A stretch of DNA of 64,000 bases, from contig NW_006763297.1 in the NCBI RefSeq assembly GCF_000218685.1, positions 665,557 to 729,556 of the forward strand, in the 5' to 3' direction. Made by a program: the position numbers and the translations under genes. Positions 47,754 through 60,595 of the stretch are shown piece by piece; the stretch's first letter is position 1, and each line of letters starts with the position of its first letter. This DNA is from Serpula lacrymans var. lacrymans S7.9. Lineage: Eukaryota; Basidiomycota; Agaricomycetes; Boletales; Serpulaceae. The notes under the pieces are model-generated. The model was given only the letters and a program-made list of their open reading frames with translations, was not told the origin of the DNA and made no database searches.

Positions 47754-49383
47754 CTATAGTTCATCAAAAAGTTCACATACCTGATTCTCCTCCGACTTTG
47801 GCTCAGTCTTCTCGTCTGTCTTTTGTGGCGTATTTGAGATGTAGGTGAATAGTGCAACGCAGACAATCAGACAGCCTGCTAAAACATCAAAGGGGAAATG
47901 CTTTATGATTTCAATCCTTATCAAGAGAGAAAGAGCAGCTGCAAAAGAAACAAGCACTCCCTCCATCACCGCGTCATTATCTACTTATATCAGCCAGCTT
48001 TCATGGTCACAGTGGATAGATAAATCTGACGCACAGAATATGACAAGCAAAGCAGCTATGTCTCGCCCTGCTTCGGCGACTGGAAGTATCAGAGCGGCAA
48101 TGGAAAGGCCAGCATGGATTGCAGTGGTTGGAGCAAAGAAAAGAGAATAACAAACATAGGTGAATGCGTGTAAGAAAATGCCAAATGCAAAGAGAATGGT
48201 ATTAAGAATGAGGAGTGAATGCTGGTGTGATCTATAAAGCTAAGAAGGAATATTAGATACCACGCTCACCACTCAGAGTAAGAATGAAAGGGACCAACCA
48301 AGTCTATCAAAGTGAATGTCGTTGCGTCACAAAAAATCGAAGCAATCAATGTAGAGTGTGATGGTGGAGGATTGATGCTGATTAACCCTCCCTTCATACG
48401 TCCGCATATTGGGTCAGAATGAGATAGTGATTGGATACCAGAAACCTACCTTGGCTATAAATAAACCGGACAACTAGCAGTACAATCAGCGAACACGTTC
48501 CAAGGTTTCATCTCAACTCTCACTACACACGTACCTGCAGAAGGACAGCATGAAGGTGGTGTGAGGAAAATGCTTGGTAAAAGAAAACGCGTAGGACCAC
48601 GAGCGAACACAGAGTTGCCGCGGGGATTACTAGGTTCAAAGCCAGGTGGTCGGCAATATCTCTGGTCCTGGATGCCTATGAGAAAAGGTAAGGAAGGACA
48701 CCGAGGAAAGACGTCCTCGAACGCACAACATAGGAACGAAGAACATGTAACACGGCAATGCCGAGAATAGTCAGCATCGATCGCACGGTGCACATGCTTA
48801 AGAAGTTCGTGGATGGACTGGGATACAATAGCAGCCAACCAGAGCGAGTGCTCCTGGCACCGGGAAACTCCAGCTCTGCCTCGGGTGAGAGTCTGAGGTC
48901 ATCTGAGAACGCGTCTGCACCGTGGATGTGTTCTTCCAATGGGATGGTACTGTACGAATCTGAGCGCAGATGGGCACGCCTCCTGCGCCAGATATAGCAT
49001 CCGAGGCAAGCACTGAGTTTGATGGCTTCGACCAGGGCCAAACGAAGGTGGATATCGGAGTATGTCCACGAATTGCGCGTATCTTCGCCTTGCAGACTTT
49101 CTGCTATTAGCCAGAAGAAAACGAGCGCAACCTGCACATGTATACCGGTGTGAGTACCGCGGGGTTGGCCAGGCGAAAGCACTTACCGCGAGTAGAAAAC
49201 GGCGCTGAGAACAGCGATAGCGTGCTGCAGCAAAATAAAAATGCAGGTTTGGTATTACCATAGTCCACACAACGCGAAAGGGCGTCCTGGCGCTCCAAGT
49301 CTAGTCCAAAGACAACGCGACGAACACACCGCTGAATGGCACAGCCTGACAGTTGAGCGCTTGTACGTACATTTCCTGTCATG
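47754..49383 (-). CDS. Multi-pass membrane protein, possibly nucleotide-sugar-transporter-like
   Basis: Several exons on the minus strand encode hydrophobic segments: ALCGLWYYQTCIFILLQHAI, AVLSAVFYSR, VALVFFWLIAESLQ, LRLALVEAIKLSACLGCYIW, MLTILGIAVLHVLRSYV, LALNLVIPAATLCSLVVLRV, FAFGIFLHAFTYVCYSLFF, AGLSIAALILPVAEAGRDIA, and LAGCLIVCVALFTYIS. A charged tail ends in KTEPKSEENQ. The 'ALVEAIKLSACLG' element followed by basic residues recalls the second helix of nucleotide-sugar transporters. Exon frames were chosen by hydrophobicity, and the start (ATG 49383) is not certain. The stop at 47754 lies ten codons into what could also be an intron joining this gene to the next. An adjoining glycosyltransferase-like gene makes a Golgi sugar-supply role attractive but unproven. 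Confidence 0.5.
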
Positions 49384-49634
49384 GTTCGGTGGCGGGCTCA
49401 ACTAGCCACTAAAATTTATGCTAGACTCCACACAGCTGCGGAACAGCACACCATCGAAACGTTGACGGAATGCTATAAAAAGTCGGCTGCAGTAAATGGA
49501 AGGTCTAGACATCACTCAAGCGCTCGCGTGTAGATAAGATCAACTCTCTCTCAGGTACTCATATATTCCATATAAATTACATCTACGACACAAATACAGA
49601 TTGTTGGGTGATTGGGTGAACTGCGAGGTCACAT

Positions 49635-51097
<1,463 letters not shown>

Positions 51098-51500
51098 GGT
51101 ATAATCTACTGGATAGGACGGTAAGGTGGTGTGTGGAGTAATGTTAAGGGGGAGACTTACATTTTTGTTCGTACTTGTGACAGGCTATATAACAAAAAGA
51201 ACCTGGATCAAATTAGGACGTATATATATACGGCTGCTATATCACCTCACAGGAATCTGTGAGAAAGGGAGGAATTTTATGTCAAGGACTAAAAACCTTG
51301 AAAGATGATCACTTTTCAGATGCAGTTGAGTCACATCGCAAATACGAACGAAAGGCGATCATAAATTACTTTGCCCACGCCACGATTCACGTGCCGACCT
51401 TTTGCGGATGGCTTCAACTCTTTAGAATTTCTTCCAAGACCTCTACCGCAACCGTATTTTTTTTTCTTTCTGTCCATTCTTCCCTTTAACGCCCACAACT
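51098..51500. promoter_or_regulatory. Divergent promoter region, DAHP synthase / TIM9
   Basis: 403 bp between divergent start codons, AT-rich, with TATATATATAC near 51221-51232 and a T-rich run just before the TIM9 start (about 51451-51470). A regulatory role is inferred from position only. Confidence 0.45.
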
Positions 51501-51953
51501 ATGGATTTCTCACAATTCAACTCGGCGGAACAGGCCCACATGACAAAAGTCATCGAAAAAAAACAGGTGCTTAACCCGTCGTTCATGCGTTTTGTGTCAT
51601 CTTTCGCTCATTCGTGTCGTCACATAGATGCAAGACTTTATGCGAATGTACTCCAGCGTCGTCGAGAGATGTTTCAACTCATGTTGTAGTGATTTTACCA
51701 GCAAAGCCCTATCTTCAAAAGAGGTAACTTTTCATACACCAACTAACAGGACCTTTGCCTTAATTTAGCCATAACTACAGGAGCAATGTGTCATGAATTG
51801 TGCAGACAAGTTCTTGAAGCATTCTGAACGGGTAGGAGCGCGTTTTGCCGAGTTGAATGCTGGTGAGCTCTTTAAAACCTTTTTAGCCCTTTTGGCAGAG
51901 TCTTACGCGTGTTATTTACAGACGCGATGGGTTCTCAGCCTGGGAAACATTGA
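51501..51953 (+). CDS. TIM9: Mitochondrial import chaperone TIM9
   Basis: Four small exons give about 91 residues: [20 protein letters not shown], then [70 protein letters not shown]. The twin Cx3C motifs are CFNSC and CVMNC, each on a different exon. [16 protein letters not shown] and [12 protein letters not shown] are characteristic of Tim9 rather than Tim8, Tim10 or Tim13. Tim9 pairs with Tim10 in the intermembrane space and escorts carrier proteins and other hydrophobic precursors to the TIM22 inner-membrane translocase. Import and folding depend on the Mia40 disulfide relay acting on the four Cys. Length and motif spacing are normal. The start ATG is directly before the conserved N-terminus. 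Confidence 0.95.
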
Positions 51954-53088
51954 ACGGACTATTTACACCAATTACTCTTAATTTACTGTGTTCCATGCTA
52001 TCGAGGTACCATCATCAATTCCCCACTTTCCTCGTTGTGACGTCTATAAGCCCCTTATCTCACACCTCGACAATGTCTGCAATTCTTTCTCTTGTTCATT
52101 AAATCCCCGACCTTTGACCGGCGATAATCCTGATCTCCAGGGCCCCGATGTTCTCTCCCTTGTCATTACAGAAGTGAAGGAACCCATTACTCGTGCCCTC
52201 ATTTCCTCGGCATTTAGGCGTTTGGCACGTTGAGTTCCTTGACACGTTCCTGCGGCTGGTGCCGACACACATTCTAAATGTCCTGGGAGCACCGTTTGAA
52301 CTTCCAGGCGCAGCATTGACGTATATATCTTTTTCAGTTTGTCTGATAACACCATAAGTCTTCGAAGCTGTCATTTTCTGATCTTGCACGCTCATCAAAA
52401 TCAGAATTTGTGACCAATGCCTTTTCTCAGGCGTAGTTCTTCGTGGAACCCGGCAAATCAGTCTCAGGCTTTCTTCCTCCATCGTGCCGGACGTCTGGCC
52501 GGTACGAGGAGACCCAGCATTGCAGATGCTATTCGAGTTCGCCCCCATCCTTCCACTCAATCGTCTCACGTACCCAATGGGTAAAACCGATCGAACACTG
52601 CGATGATCTCTTTCTCCTTCACCATCACGTTCCATACTGCCGTAACAGATCGACTTGATACTTCACCATGCGCTGATTCGCGCTATCAAGAGAACGTTCA
52701 ACGAGCCAAGCACACGGAATATCGCCGATCTTGTCTTGGTGTCTGTCAATTTTAGCACTACGCCGCCGCCTTCATATATAAGTCGCGAGTTATCAGAAAT
52801 TCTCGGATATCTGATAGAGAGTCCATAAAGCCACTAATCAAAAAGAATATAGATATTCAAAGAGGTGACCGTGACCTTGTTCCTGCGTAGTCGTAGCTAT
52901 GATGTGTGCGACTCGATCATCTCCACGGGGCCAATGAGCAACGTGGGCTATATAAAGGCTCCTATACCGCTGCTACCTTGCCTGAGCCATTTCTCACCAC
53001 CAACTGTCGCAGAGCGCAGACATCCGAGACGCTCTCTTGCTACTTGCTAACCTGAAAGCCCGTGTATTTCTTTCTGTCCATTATTGAC
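51954..53088. other. Intergenic with possible decayed coding fragments
   Basis: Both strands contain medium open frames (52099-52635 minus, 52044-52355 minus, 51988-52233 plus). The plus strand shows isolated protein-like pieces such as LSLVITEVKEPITRALISS and LIRAIKRTFNEPSTRNIADL, separated by stops. I cannot join them into a gene. A decayed gene is possible. The last 250 bp are the promoter of the peroxiredoxin gene. Confidence 0.35.
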
Positions 53089-53926
53089 ATGGCCCCTCAT
53101 CCCCTTGTTGGCACACCCGCTCCATCGTTCTCCATCCCAGACTCGAACGGTGAAACCTTCAATTTGACACCCGGCACCACCGGTGCTCCCATCGCCCTCT
53201 TTTTCTACCCAGAGTCAGGTAACGTTTGTTTTATACCACATTGTTCGTTCACAGGGCTCACGAATGAGTTACGTCAGGGTCATATGGATGCACCCGCGAG
53301 GCGTGTCAATTCCGCGATGCGTTAGCTGGTATGGCGTTTTTTTCTATTTTCTTTTCAGCGGGAACGAGACTCTTATCAGAGTTTCGTGCATGTGGTTCGT
53401 TTCTGACTATACAGAAAAGGAGGTGTTTAAGCGCTCGCATGTGGAAGTCATTGGCGTCAGTCCGGACCCTGTCAGCAAACAGAAGGAATTCGTCGAGAGA
53501 CAAAAGTTAAATGTTAGTATTTTTAATATCGTTAAATCATCGATGGTCGTCATTCATCTATGGCTCATTTGGCAGTTTCCTGTACTGAGCGACGAGAAAC
53601 GAGAGGCGCACAAAGCATACCATATCGGCAGGGGTATGCTTGGCCTCACAGACGCACGAACGACCTTCGTCATCGACAAGAATGGTGTTGTACGGTAAGC
53701 AAAACTATGCTGATCATTGCACTCAGAATGTTAACTACACGGTCATTACAGTGATGCTCTGGATGCTACCATGAACTATAGCGCCCACGCAAAGTTCGTC
53801 CTGAAATGGCTCGATAAGTTCACGGAAGAAGACCAGAAGTCTAAAGCAGCAAACCAACCTGACGACCCACCCACTTCTGACAGCAGAGAACACCTCGGTG
53901 CTGTTGCCGAGGCTATGTCTGCGTGA
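53089..53926 (+). CDS. Peroxiredoxin, PrxQ/BCP (DOT5) type
   Basis: Starts at ATG 53089: MAPHPLVGTPAPSFSIPD, then PIALFFYPESGSYGCTREAC after intron removal (acceptor GTCAG near 53279). QFRDALA follows, then EKEVFKRSHVEVIGVSPDPV, SKQKEFVERQKLNFPVLSDE, HKAYHIGRGMLGLTDARTTF, and VIDKNGVVR. GCTREAC supplies the peroxidatic Cys and, four residues on (C-x4-C), the resolving Cys typical of atypical 2-Cys PrxQ/BCP enzymes. Yeast Dot5 is the nuclear member. The enzyme reduces hydroperoxides using thioredoxin. The C-terminus extends beyond the domain with a charged tail (FTEEDQKSKAANQPDDPPTS), so localisation may differ. Four introns; all keep frame. Confidence 0.9.
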
Positions 53927-54144
53927 AGTGGGCATGTGTGTTCGTGGACCATGCTTTCTAGCCCCTATCTTTTCCATGTTTTCTTTTTTTTTTTTTCCCG
54001 ATACAGGATTAACTGTATTTGTGTCCTGCGCATCATGTAACCTATCGGACGTTTACTGTATCATGTCCTGTCTGTAACCTTTTTGCACAACCATTCATTC
54101 AATCATATACTTCGCGCAAGACGTCTTCTGGATGTCTTCGTGAC

Positions 54145-54747
54145 TCATTTCTTCCAGTGTTGAGTAGCCCACTCAGTTCGAAGTACGCCCATACCCAAAA
54201 TATCTACCCATCCATTGTCCTTCCAAACTGCCTCTCGTGCCCGTCCTTCCACGACAAAACCACTGATTCAAACGTCCATCACCATCAATCGTCCGAAACA
54301 AGAGGTGGGGACGAAACAAAATGCTTACACTTTCTGATAAACGGTAACAGCACGCGGATTATCCCCATGGACATTCAACGACATCCGGTGCAAATTCAAC
54401 CACCTAAACGAATGATCCACCACGAACTTGACGGCCTCCGTCCCGTAGCCCTTGTCCCAATACCGCGAAGACAGGCATATACCAAGCATCCCATGGTGGT
54501 TCTGGGGAGTGGGCGTGTCGACGCAGCTGTACCCCATGAACTCGCCCGTCTCTTTGAGGGTGATGATCACCCACATGGCGGCTTTCTCGCCTGTTTCCCT
54601 GATGGTTTCTTTATGTTTTGGGGACTGAGGAACGAAGGCATCAGACGTAAAAGATGGTAACACTAAAGGGTCATTCCAGAGCTGAAGAATATCATCCATG
54701 TCCGATTCTTTGAACGGGCGGAGTATGAGACGTTCGGTGGTGAACAT
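54145..54747 (-). CDS. GNAT-family acetyltransferase, copy A
   Basis: Exon 1 (54747 to about 54328) encodes MFTTERLILRPFKESDMDD, LWNDPLVLPSFTSDAFVPQ, WVIITLKETGEFMGYSCVD, and MLGICLSSRYWDKGYGTEAV (the acetyl-CoA binding R/Q-x-x-G-x-G/A segment is RYWDKGYGTEA). SFRWLNLHRMSLNVHGDNP and AVTVYQKV follow. After an intron (GTAAGC...TCAG) exon 2 gives SGFVVEGRAREAVWKDNG and WVDILGMGVLRTEWATQHW, ending at 54145. The pattern (RLxLRP, GYGTEA, NxRAxxxYxKxGF) is that of the RimJ/RimL-like N-acetyltransferases. The acceptor substrate is unknown; Ala N-termini or small amines are possible. It is duplicated as copy B immediately to the right, same strand. Confidence 0.9.
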
Positions 54748-54997
54748 GTTATTGAGTCAAAGTCTACGATGTAATCGCGGGGTACGCGTACAGGGGGTAA
54801 GTTCATTTGAAAACGAACATCCCACCGTGACTTTAAATCATCAACAATTTCTACTTTGTTACCGAGCACTGCACTGACTCACCATTAGACTAGTCTCCCT
54901 TAGTCAGCCCATATATTGATACGAAAGTCGAGTCAGATCGGTATTACGTAACGTCAAGCGAAGCATTAGTGCGACAGTAAGATAAGATAAGCATCCA

Positions 54998-55598
54998 TCA
55001 TTTCTTCCAGTGTTGAGCAGCCCATTCAGTTCGAAGTACGCCCATGCTCAAATTATCTACCCATACATTGTCCTTCCAAACCGCCTCTCGTATCCGTCCT
55101 TCTACAACAAAGCCGCTATTCCAAACATGCGTCACCATCAACCCCATCCAAACCTAAAAAGCAAGGACGAAGTACTCACAGTTTCTGATAAACCGCAATA
55201 GCACGCGGATTATCCCCATGTACATCCAACGACACCCGGTGCAAATTCAACCACCTAAACGAGTGATCCACCACAAACTTGCTTGCCTCCGTCCCATAGC
55301 CCTTGTCCCAATACTGCGGTAACAGGCATACCCCAAACATCCCATTCCGGTTCTTGGGCATGATGATGTGAATGCAGCTGTACCCCATGAACTCGCCCGT
55401 CTCTTTTAGTGTGATGATCACCCATATGGCGGCTTTTTCGAATGTTTCTCTGAGGACGTCTTTGAATTTGGGGGAGTGAGGAACGACGGTATCAGACGTC
55501 GCCGATGGTAATACCAAAGGATCGTTCCAGAGTTGAAGGATATCGTCCATGTCCGAGTCTTTGAACGGGCGAAGTATGAGACGCTCGGTGGTGAACAT
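54998..55598 (-). CDS. GNAT-family acetyltransferase, copy B
   Basis: Built exactly like copy A: MFTTERLILRPFKDSDMDD, LWNDPLVLPSATSDTVVPH, WVIITLKETGEFMGYSCIH, MFGVCLLPQYWDKGYGTEAS, NLHRVSLDVHGDNPRAIAVY, QKL, then an intron with GTGAGT donor. The last exon has SGFVVEGRIREAVWKDNV and ends WAAQHWKK at 54998. Start-to-start and stop-to-stop offsets between copies are 851 and 853 bp, and the upstream 100-200 bp are also similar. A single tandem duplication of gene plus promoter is therefore indicated. Differences cluster in the middle loop (VDTPTPQNHHG versus IHIIMPKNRNG), which may affect substrate choice. Confidence 0.9.
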
Positions 55599-57984
55599 TT
55601 TGTTGAGCTTGCAGCTAAGAGACTACGATGCGACAGTGGGGTATGCGTACAGGAGTATCACAGTCCGATTCGAAATTGACATCCAACTTTAAATCATCAA
55701 CACTTGCTACTACTTTGTTATCGTGAAGATAGCGAGCGCAGCGACTCACTACGAAACATTGGGTCAGATGAGCGAGTTACGTCACGTCAGACGCAGCATT
55801 AGTGCGGCAATGATAATATAATAAACTGCGGTCCTCATGCATGCATCATGAGCTTAAGAACCCAGAAGCCGTAGTGCTGTGGAATCCACAAGCAACTGAC
55901 TGTGCAAGTCAGCAGAAGACCTGTAGGGCTTGGTAGCACAGAAAATAGAACGTACGTGTTCGGTTCCCGGCAGTTATCAGTTTGATCAAAGAAAGGCGTC
56001 AAAACGTTGATTGCGGCCCTGACAGCCCTGTGATCAATCACGACTTGTCCAAGTTTTGTATTGGAGTCGTACTCTTTGACTTATTGCATGGGTAACTTGT
56101 CGGCAAGTTTGAAATGGCTCCACTTGTTACCTCTCGAACCTTGCAGGGGAGAAAGTATCAACTGGTCAGGGGCCACGTCGCCACTGTCCCGCCCCTAATT
56201 CAATGATCTACACCATTGACATTCACGAGTTTCAACGCAGTGGGTTGAAGGAATATGTGTGCTGACATGGTACCAAAACGCACGAGTGTAATGGCAATCA
56301 TGTCGATGCAGTTACGGGCCTTACAGGGATATCGCGAGCGCTCTGCGTTACGGGCCTCGAACGTTTGAGCGCTGGATGCTATTGTCATGGCGATCCCGGT
56401 GGTATCTTGTTTACCGCAAATTATCGCACAAGTCTGGCATGTGTTGGAGATTGCACGTTGTGATTTTCAGCGCATACCAGACATGTCTGGAGCAACAGCA
56501 ATTTGTTCAAACTGTAGCTGAAACTCGGAGACGCCCTATGGAACTTCACGAGTGATGAGTCAATGCAATTATAGTCGTGCAATATCATACCTTCAAAACT
56601 CTCATGCAGCTGCCAGTGATGTCGTTTACTTACCGATGCTATAAACGTCTCCCATCCAGACAAGCACTGGATGGTGATGATACGAAAAAGATTGGGCGCT
56701 ACTGGCCCGCTAAGCAAACAGACACGAGGAGGGAATAGTGCTGTGAAGTGCAAGGACCCCAGACACGCCACTGGAACATATTCACATTTTGCTTCCGCGA
56801 AAGGATATTCCTGACCTGCACCGCCATCTGACCTGTCCACCTACTTTTTGAGCCCGCTATTATAATGACAGCCATGGTTGATCAAACGCTGTTAGCGCTC
56901 ATTTACTGCAGCCAAGCTAATGCCACGACGTACTGGACAGGGCTCCCACTGACGGTGACTTATCTCAGGCTGCTATCTGGATACTATGTTTGACCATAAC
57001 GTGAGTTTTCATCAAGCTTTCGATCCACTTCTAGTGCTCTGCTATGATCCCATCTCATTCCATTTCCTGTTCATTCTAGGATCAAATGCCATATCAATGG
57101 CTGCACAATGCCAGTGCATCCATCCGCAGCCTCAGAACCTCGAACTCCATGATATCTAGCATCAGCGATTCAGCGTCAACAAGCAACACTCACACACCGC
57201 CCCTGTTTACACGCCCAGTACCGTCATTCGCCACTATCTATGAACGTATATGAACACAGGCAAGACCTTGGGTAAACCACTTGCACGTTCTCAATCTCTG
57301 TAATCCTCTTCACTGGAAAAAGGTCGGAGGTTCCAGGGTGAGTAGCTTCGTCTATTTTGGATGTTTTAGGGTGTGAGTATATCTCTGTTTAATCAACTGA
57401 GATATGTGGTTGTGCATACCCTATGCCGCAAGTCATCATGATATTCTACTCAACATCGCCACTTACAGCAGTTCCGCAGAATAGGTATAGCACTTACCTA
57501 AATCCCAAGATCATAACCGCCCTTAAGGCTAATTTTGTAAATGTCCGAACTTTTGAGTTTAATTGGACCTTACCACTCTAAGCTCAAACTAAGCTTTTTT
57601 CGACCGGGATCTGTCTTCGCGCGCATAACTAGTAGTATTGCCATGTCATTTCTTTGCAGTCAAGGATCCGGATAAGTTCATTTGCACGACGCGACAAGCA
57701 AGCATCACATCACATAATTATTTTCAAGTGAATAAAGGCAATACAGTATAATTGATAAGAAGTACAGGATGTCTAAAGTGGAGACAGGATCAAAAAGGCC
57801 ACCATATAAAAGTGTTCGCAAAATACATATCCAAGGGCGTAGATGACACAAGATGATGATTCCGGTACAAGAACAGGGTAAGATGGCGAGGGCTTGTATG
57901 AAAATGGGAGGGCCATCCACGCCATAACCTCTCTAAGAGGCAGAAATCCATAGCAGGTTCGCAACCCTACAAGCACACTATGCA
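55599..57984. other. Long intergenic region, nothing recognised
   Basis: About 2.4 kb. The left end holds the duplicated promoter of copy B. Remaining frames (55835-56041, 56421-56840, 57705-57985, all minus) show no motif or splice chain. No tRNA, transposon protein or repeat array was seen. Confidence 0.4.
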
Positions 57985-58981
57985 CTATGATGGAGCCTCG
58001 TGTGCAGAAGACGGCCTCGAGTATGGAAGCTCTGCAACACCGAGGATGACATCAGGCATTTCGCCATCTTCGCGATGAGGCTCCCACGAGCTTCTGGCCT
58101 TGCCTTTGTAGCTCTGCGAAGGCGCCGTAATCGAACGCGACGCAGACGGCATGGATATTAGCACGGATACGGCAATGCGCTCTTCCTGCTCCTCGACGAC
58201 TGGACTCGAAACAGGTGGAGGTGTGGGAGGTGAGGGTGGAGCGCGTGTGAACGGGTTACGGAGGGAGCGACCAAGGAACGTCCTAGGCGGCGAATCTGGG
58301 GTAGTGGTAATGGCATTGGTAGTAGTGGAGGCAGGGAGGAAACTGAATTGCTTGTCTGGTCTGCTTGGTTTTGTAGGTGCTATTTGAGCCGATATGGGCT
58401 AATGGGACAGAAAAAATCTTAGTTTTGTCTTATTCAATAGAATTATCATAGCCCCTTGAAGGGTGGTGAAGCGTACCATAAGACCGTCCCATTTCTGGTT
58501 ATTGGTAGGGGTGATCCAGGTCTCGTAGAACTTGGGTTTCTCACCCAGGACCCTAAAGGTGCGGGAACCAGCAGCAGCGCGGGGAGCAACATCAATATAT
58601 ATGCCGGCAGCGATGGCCTCCTCGACACGGCGACGGAATCTGCGTCTTAGAACAAAGGAGCGGAGGATGATGGCGCTGGATATGAGAAGGAGGACGAAGA
58701 GAGTTGCGAGGAAAGTGAAGCTGAGGTCGACACCCATGTGGTTTGATGCAAAGATGGAATATACGGGTAGTAACGGCACACCAAGCCAAAAATGCAGCGG
58801 GAAATGGATAGGATCAATGTGTGGATGGGATCAAACGTCATGGCAGTACGCACAGATATAGTGTTGAGGACGTTGTACCGGGCTGGCCGCTGTCGGTGTT
58901 GGACGACGAGGATGAGGATGGAGTGGGGGACTGGGTTGGAGAGGAGGGTGTCGGGGACGTTGGGGACGACGAGGAGGACAT
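57985..58981 (-). CDS. Single-pass membrane protein with Ser-rich ectodomain
   Basis: The ATG at 58981 starts a Ser/Pro/Thr stretch (SPTSPTPSSPTQSPTPSSSS) of about 40 residues. An intron follows, then one membrane helix (FTFLATLFVLLLISSAIILR), then RRRFRRRVEEAIAAGIYID, VAPRAAAGSRTFRVLGEKP and KFYETWITPTNNQKWDGLM. After another intron the tail (FSFLPASTTTNAITTTPDS, RTFLGRSLRNPFTRAPPS) ends SSAHEAPS at 57985. The basic cluster after the helix places the C-terminus in the cytosol, with the short Ser-rich part outside and likely O-glycosylated. No signal peptide is visible. The family is not recognised; similar proteins are widespread in mushroom genomes. It shares a 219-bp divergent promoter with the next gene. 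Confidence 0.65.
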
Positions 58982-59200
58982 GGTGGTCGCTGTGCGTTGC
59001 CGAGTCTGTGACGACCAGTAGAGGAATGGGTGAGAGAAACGGGTGAGAGCGAGGACCCCAGGAAGTCAGATTGACAGATCTCCATATCAGGATTACATAA
59101 TCGAGGGATCGTGTACCGCCTCTCGCTGGTTTTTATTATATACACAGTCGCCAGCCTTTCTCTATCCTCCCTGGCGCTTTCCCTCTCGTCGACGGCGACA

Positions 59201-60595
59201 ATGACGAGCAACAGCAACAGCACAACAATCCCCTTGCCAGCGTATCTCGACCTTCCCCCCCATCTCTCTGCCCACAAGTACTTCTATGTCTGCACCCTCA
59301 CCGTTCTCGCCTGGGACACTCTTGTCCTCACACCGCGATCATACAAGCTTTGGAGAATAACAAAAGGCTGGCCTGCTCTCAAATGGATGTATTACTTCCT
59401 CCAGTGGTTCGTACTCATCGACTTCATTCCAACAGGCAAGTCCTTTTCACCCTTGGTGACACTGTTATGCTCATCTTATTGCAGGTGTTCTGTTCTTCAG
59501 CACAACGGCTTCACAGTCGACAGTACGTCTCATACGTTCATTTATTCTAACCATTGCTTACCTCTTCATTCAAGTGCAAACAATTCTGGCCGTTTGAACC
59601 TATATGTACCGCTATCCTCATCGCTGTAACGTCTGCAGTGCACGTCATCCGCATCAGCGCAATTTACGATCAGAACAGCAAGGTTCGTGCAACCCTCTGG
59701 GGCCTCTTCGCCGTTCAAGTTGTCGTCACCGCTATTTGCTGTGGCTTCTACCGCTGTAAGTCTTTCGCGCTTTCGTGGTACCTGGTGCATAGCCTCACAT
59801 CTGATCTTTCCTTGCTGTATAGCTGTTAAACTCGATGTAGGTCAGGGCTGTATCGCAGGCCCTATTGGCAGTCATAGTTGGGTTGGTATCTATTGGCTCG
59901 CTCCCACATTATTATATGCTGCTTCTGTATGTTTTCTTCTTTAACGCCGTTGTCATCCCCGTCTAACACACGTTACCTTCCCACAGTTTGTATTCGCCGC
60001 TCGTAAATCATGGGCGTCTCTCGAATCCAAGCCTCTCAGCCTCTGGAAACTCATGCTCCGAGACGGCCTCAACCTCTACGGCGCCATCCTCCTCGTCAAC
60101 CTTGCCAACATGCTCTTCTACTTTGTCATGCCCCCCACCCCACCCTTGTCCACGACAACTCCTGTAGTCACCCTCGAAGACCCCATCAAGACCATCGTGA
60201 CCTCCATGGCGGCCGTGCTCACCACCACCATGACCATGCGTATCATTCTCTCCGTGCGCGGATCGCTCGTCGACGGTGGATCGTTCATGGGCTCGCACTT
60301 CTCAGGCGCCTCCTCATCCACCGCCGCCTCTCGCTCGATCAGCAACAACCATCACGGTGCACATACCTTGAACCTCGGCGGCATATCTGGCGGTGGCGAC
60401 ATCGGAAGCAAAGGCATTCCCTGGGAGGGCGATGGCAAGGAAAGCGTAGGCGAGCAGGAGGCCGTCAAGGGCGGGATGATCTTGCCCATCGTCGGTGAAG
60501 ACCCAGAGATAAGAGTCGAGTCGCCGCGCCCGTATGGGGTTCAGGTCACCGTGGAGTCGCAGGTCGAATACGATGATTTCCCGAGAGGTAGATAA
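59201..60595 (+). CDS. Multi-pass membrane protein, DUF6533-like
   Basis: Exons from ATG 59201: a polar N-terminus, then YFYVCTLTVLAWDTLVLTPR, SYKLWRITKGWPALKWMYYF, which fits the DUF6533 start (helix, 'D-x-L-L-T-L-x-x-E', W-rich loop, second helix). Later helices are ICTAILIAVTSAVHVIRISA, VRATLWGLFAVQVVVTAICC, WVGIYWLAPTLLYAAS, LYGAILLVNLANMLFYFVM and IVTSMAAVLTTTMTMRIILS. The C-tail is Gly/Ser-rich and acidic (GDIGSKGIPWEGDGKESVG) and ends DFPRGR. About seven helices are expected. The build is receptor-like, but no ligand or role is known for the group. It is divergent from a single-pass membrane protein, and the two could be co-regulated. Confidence 0.75.
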
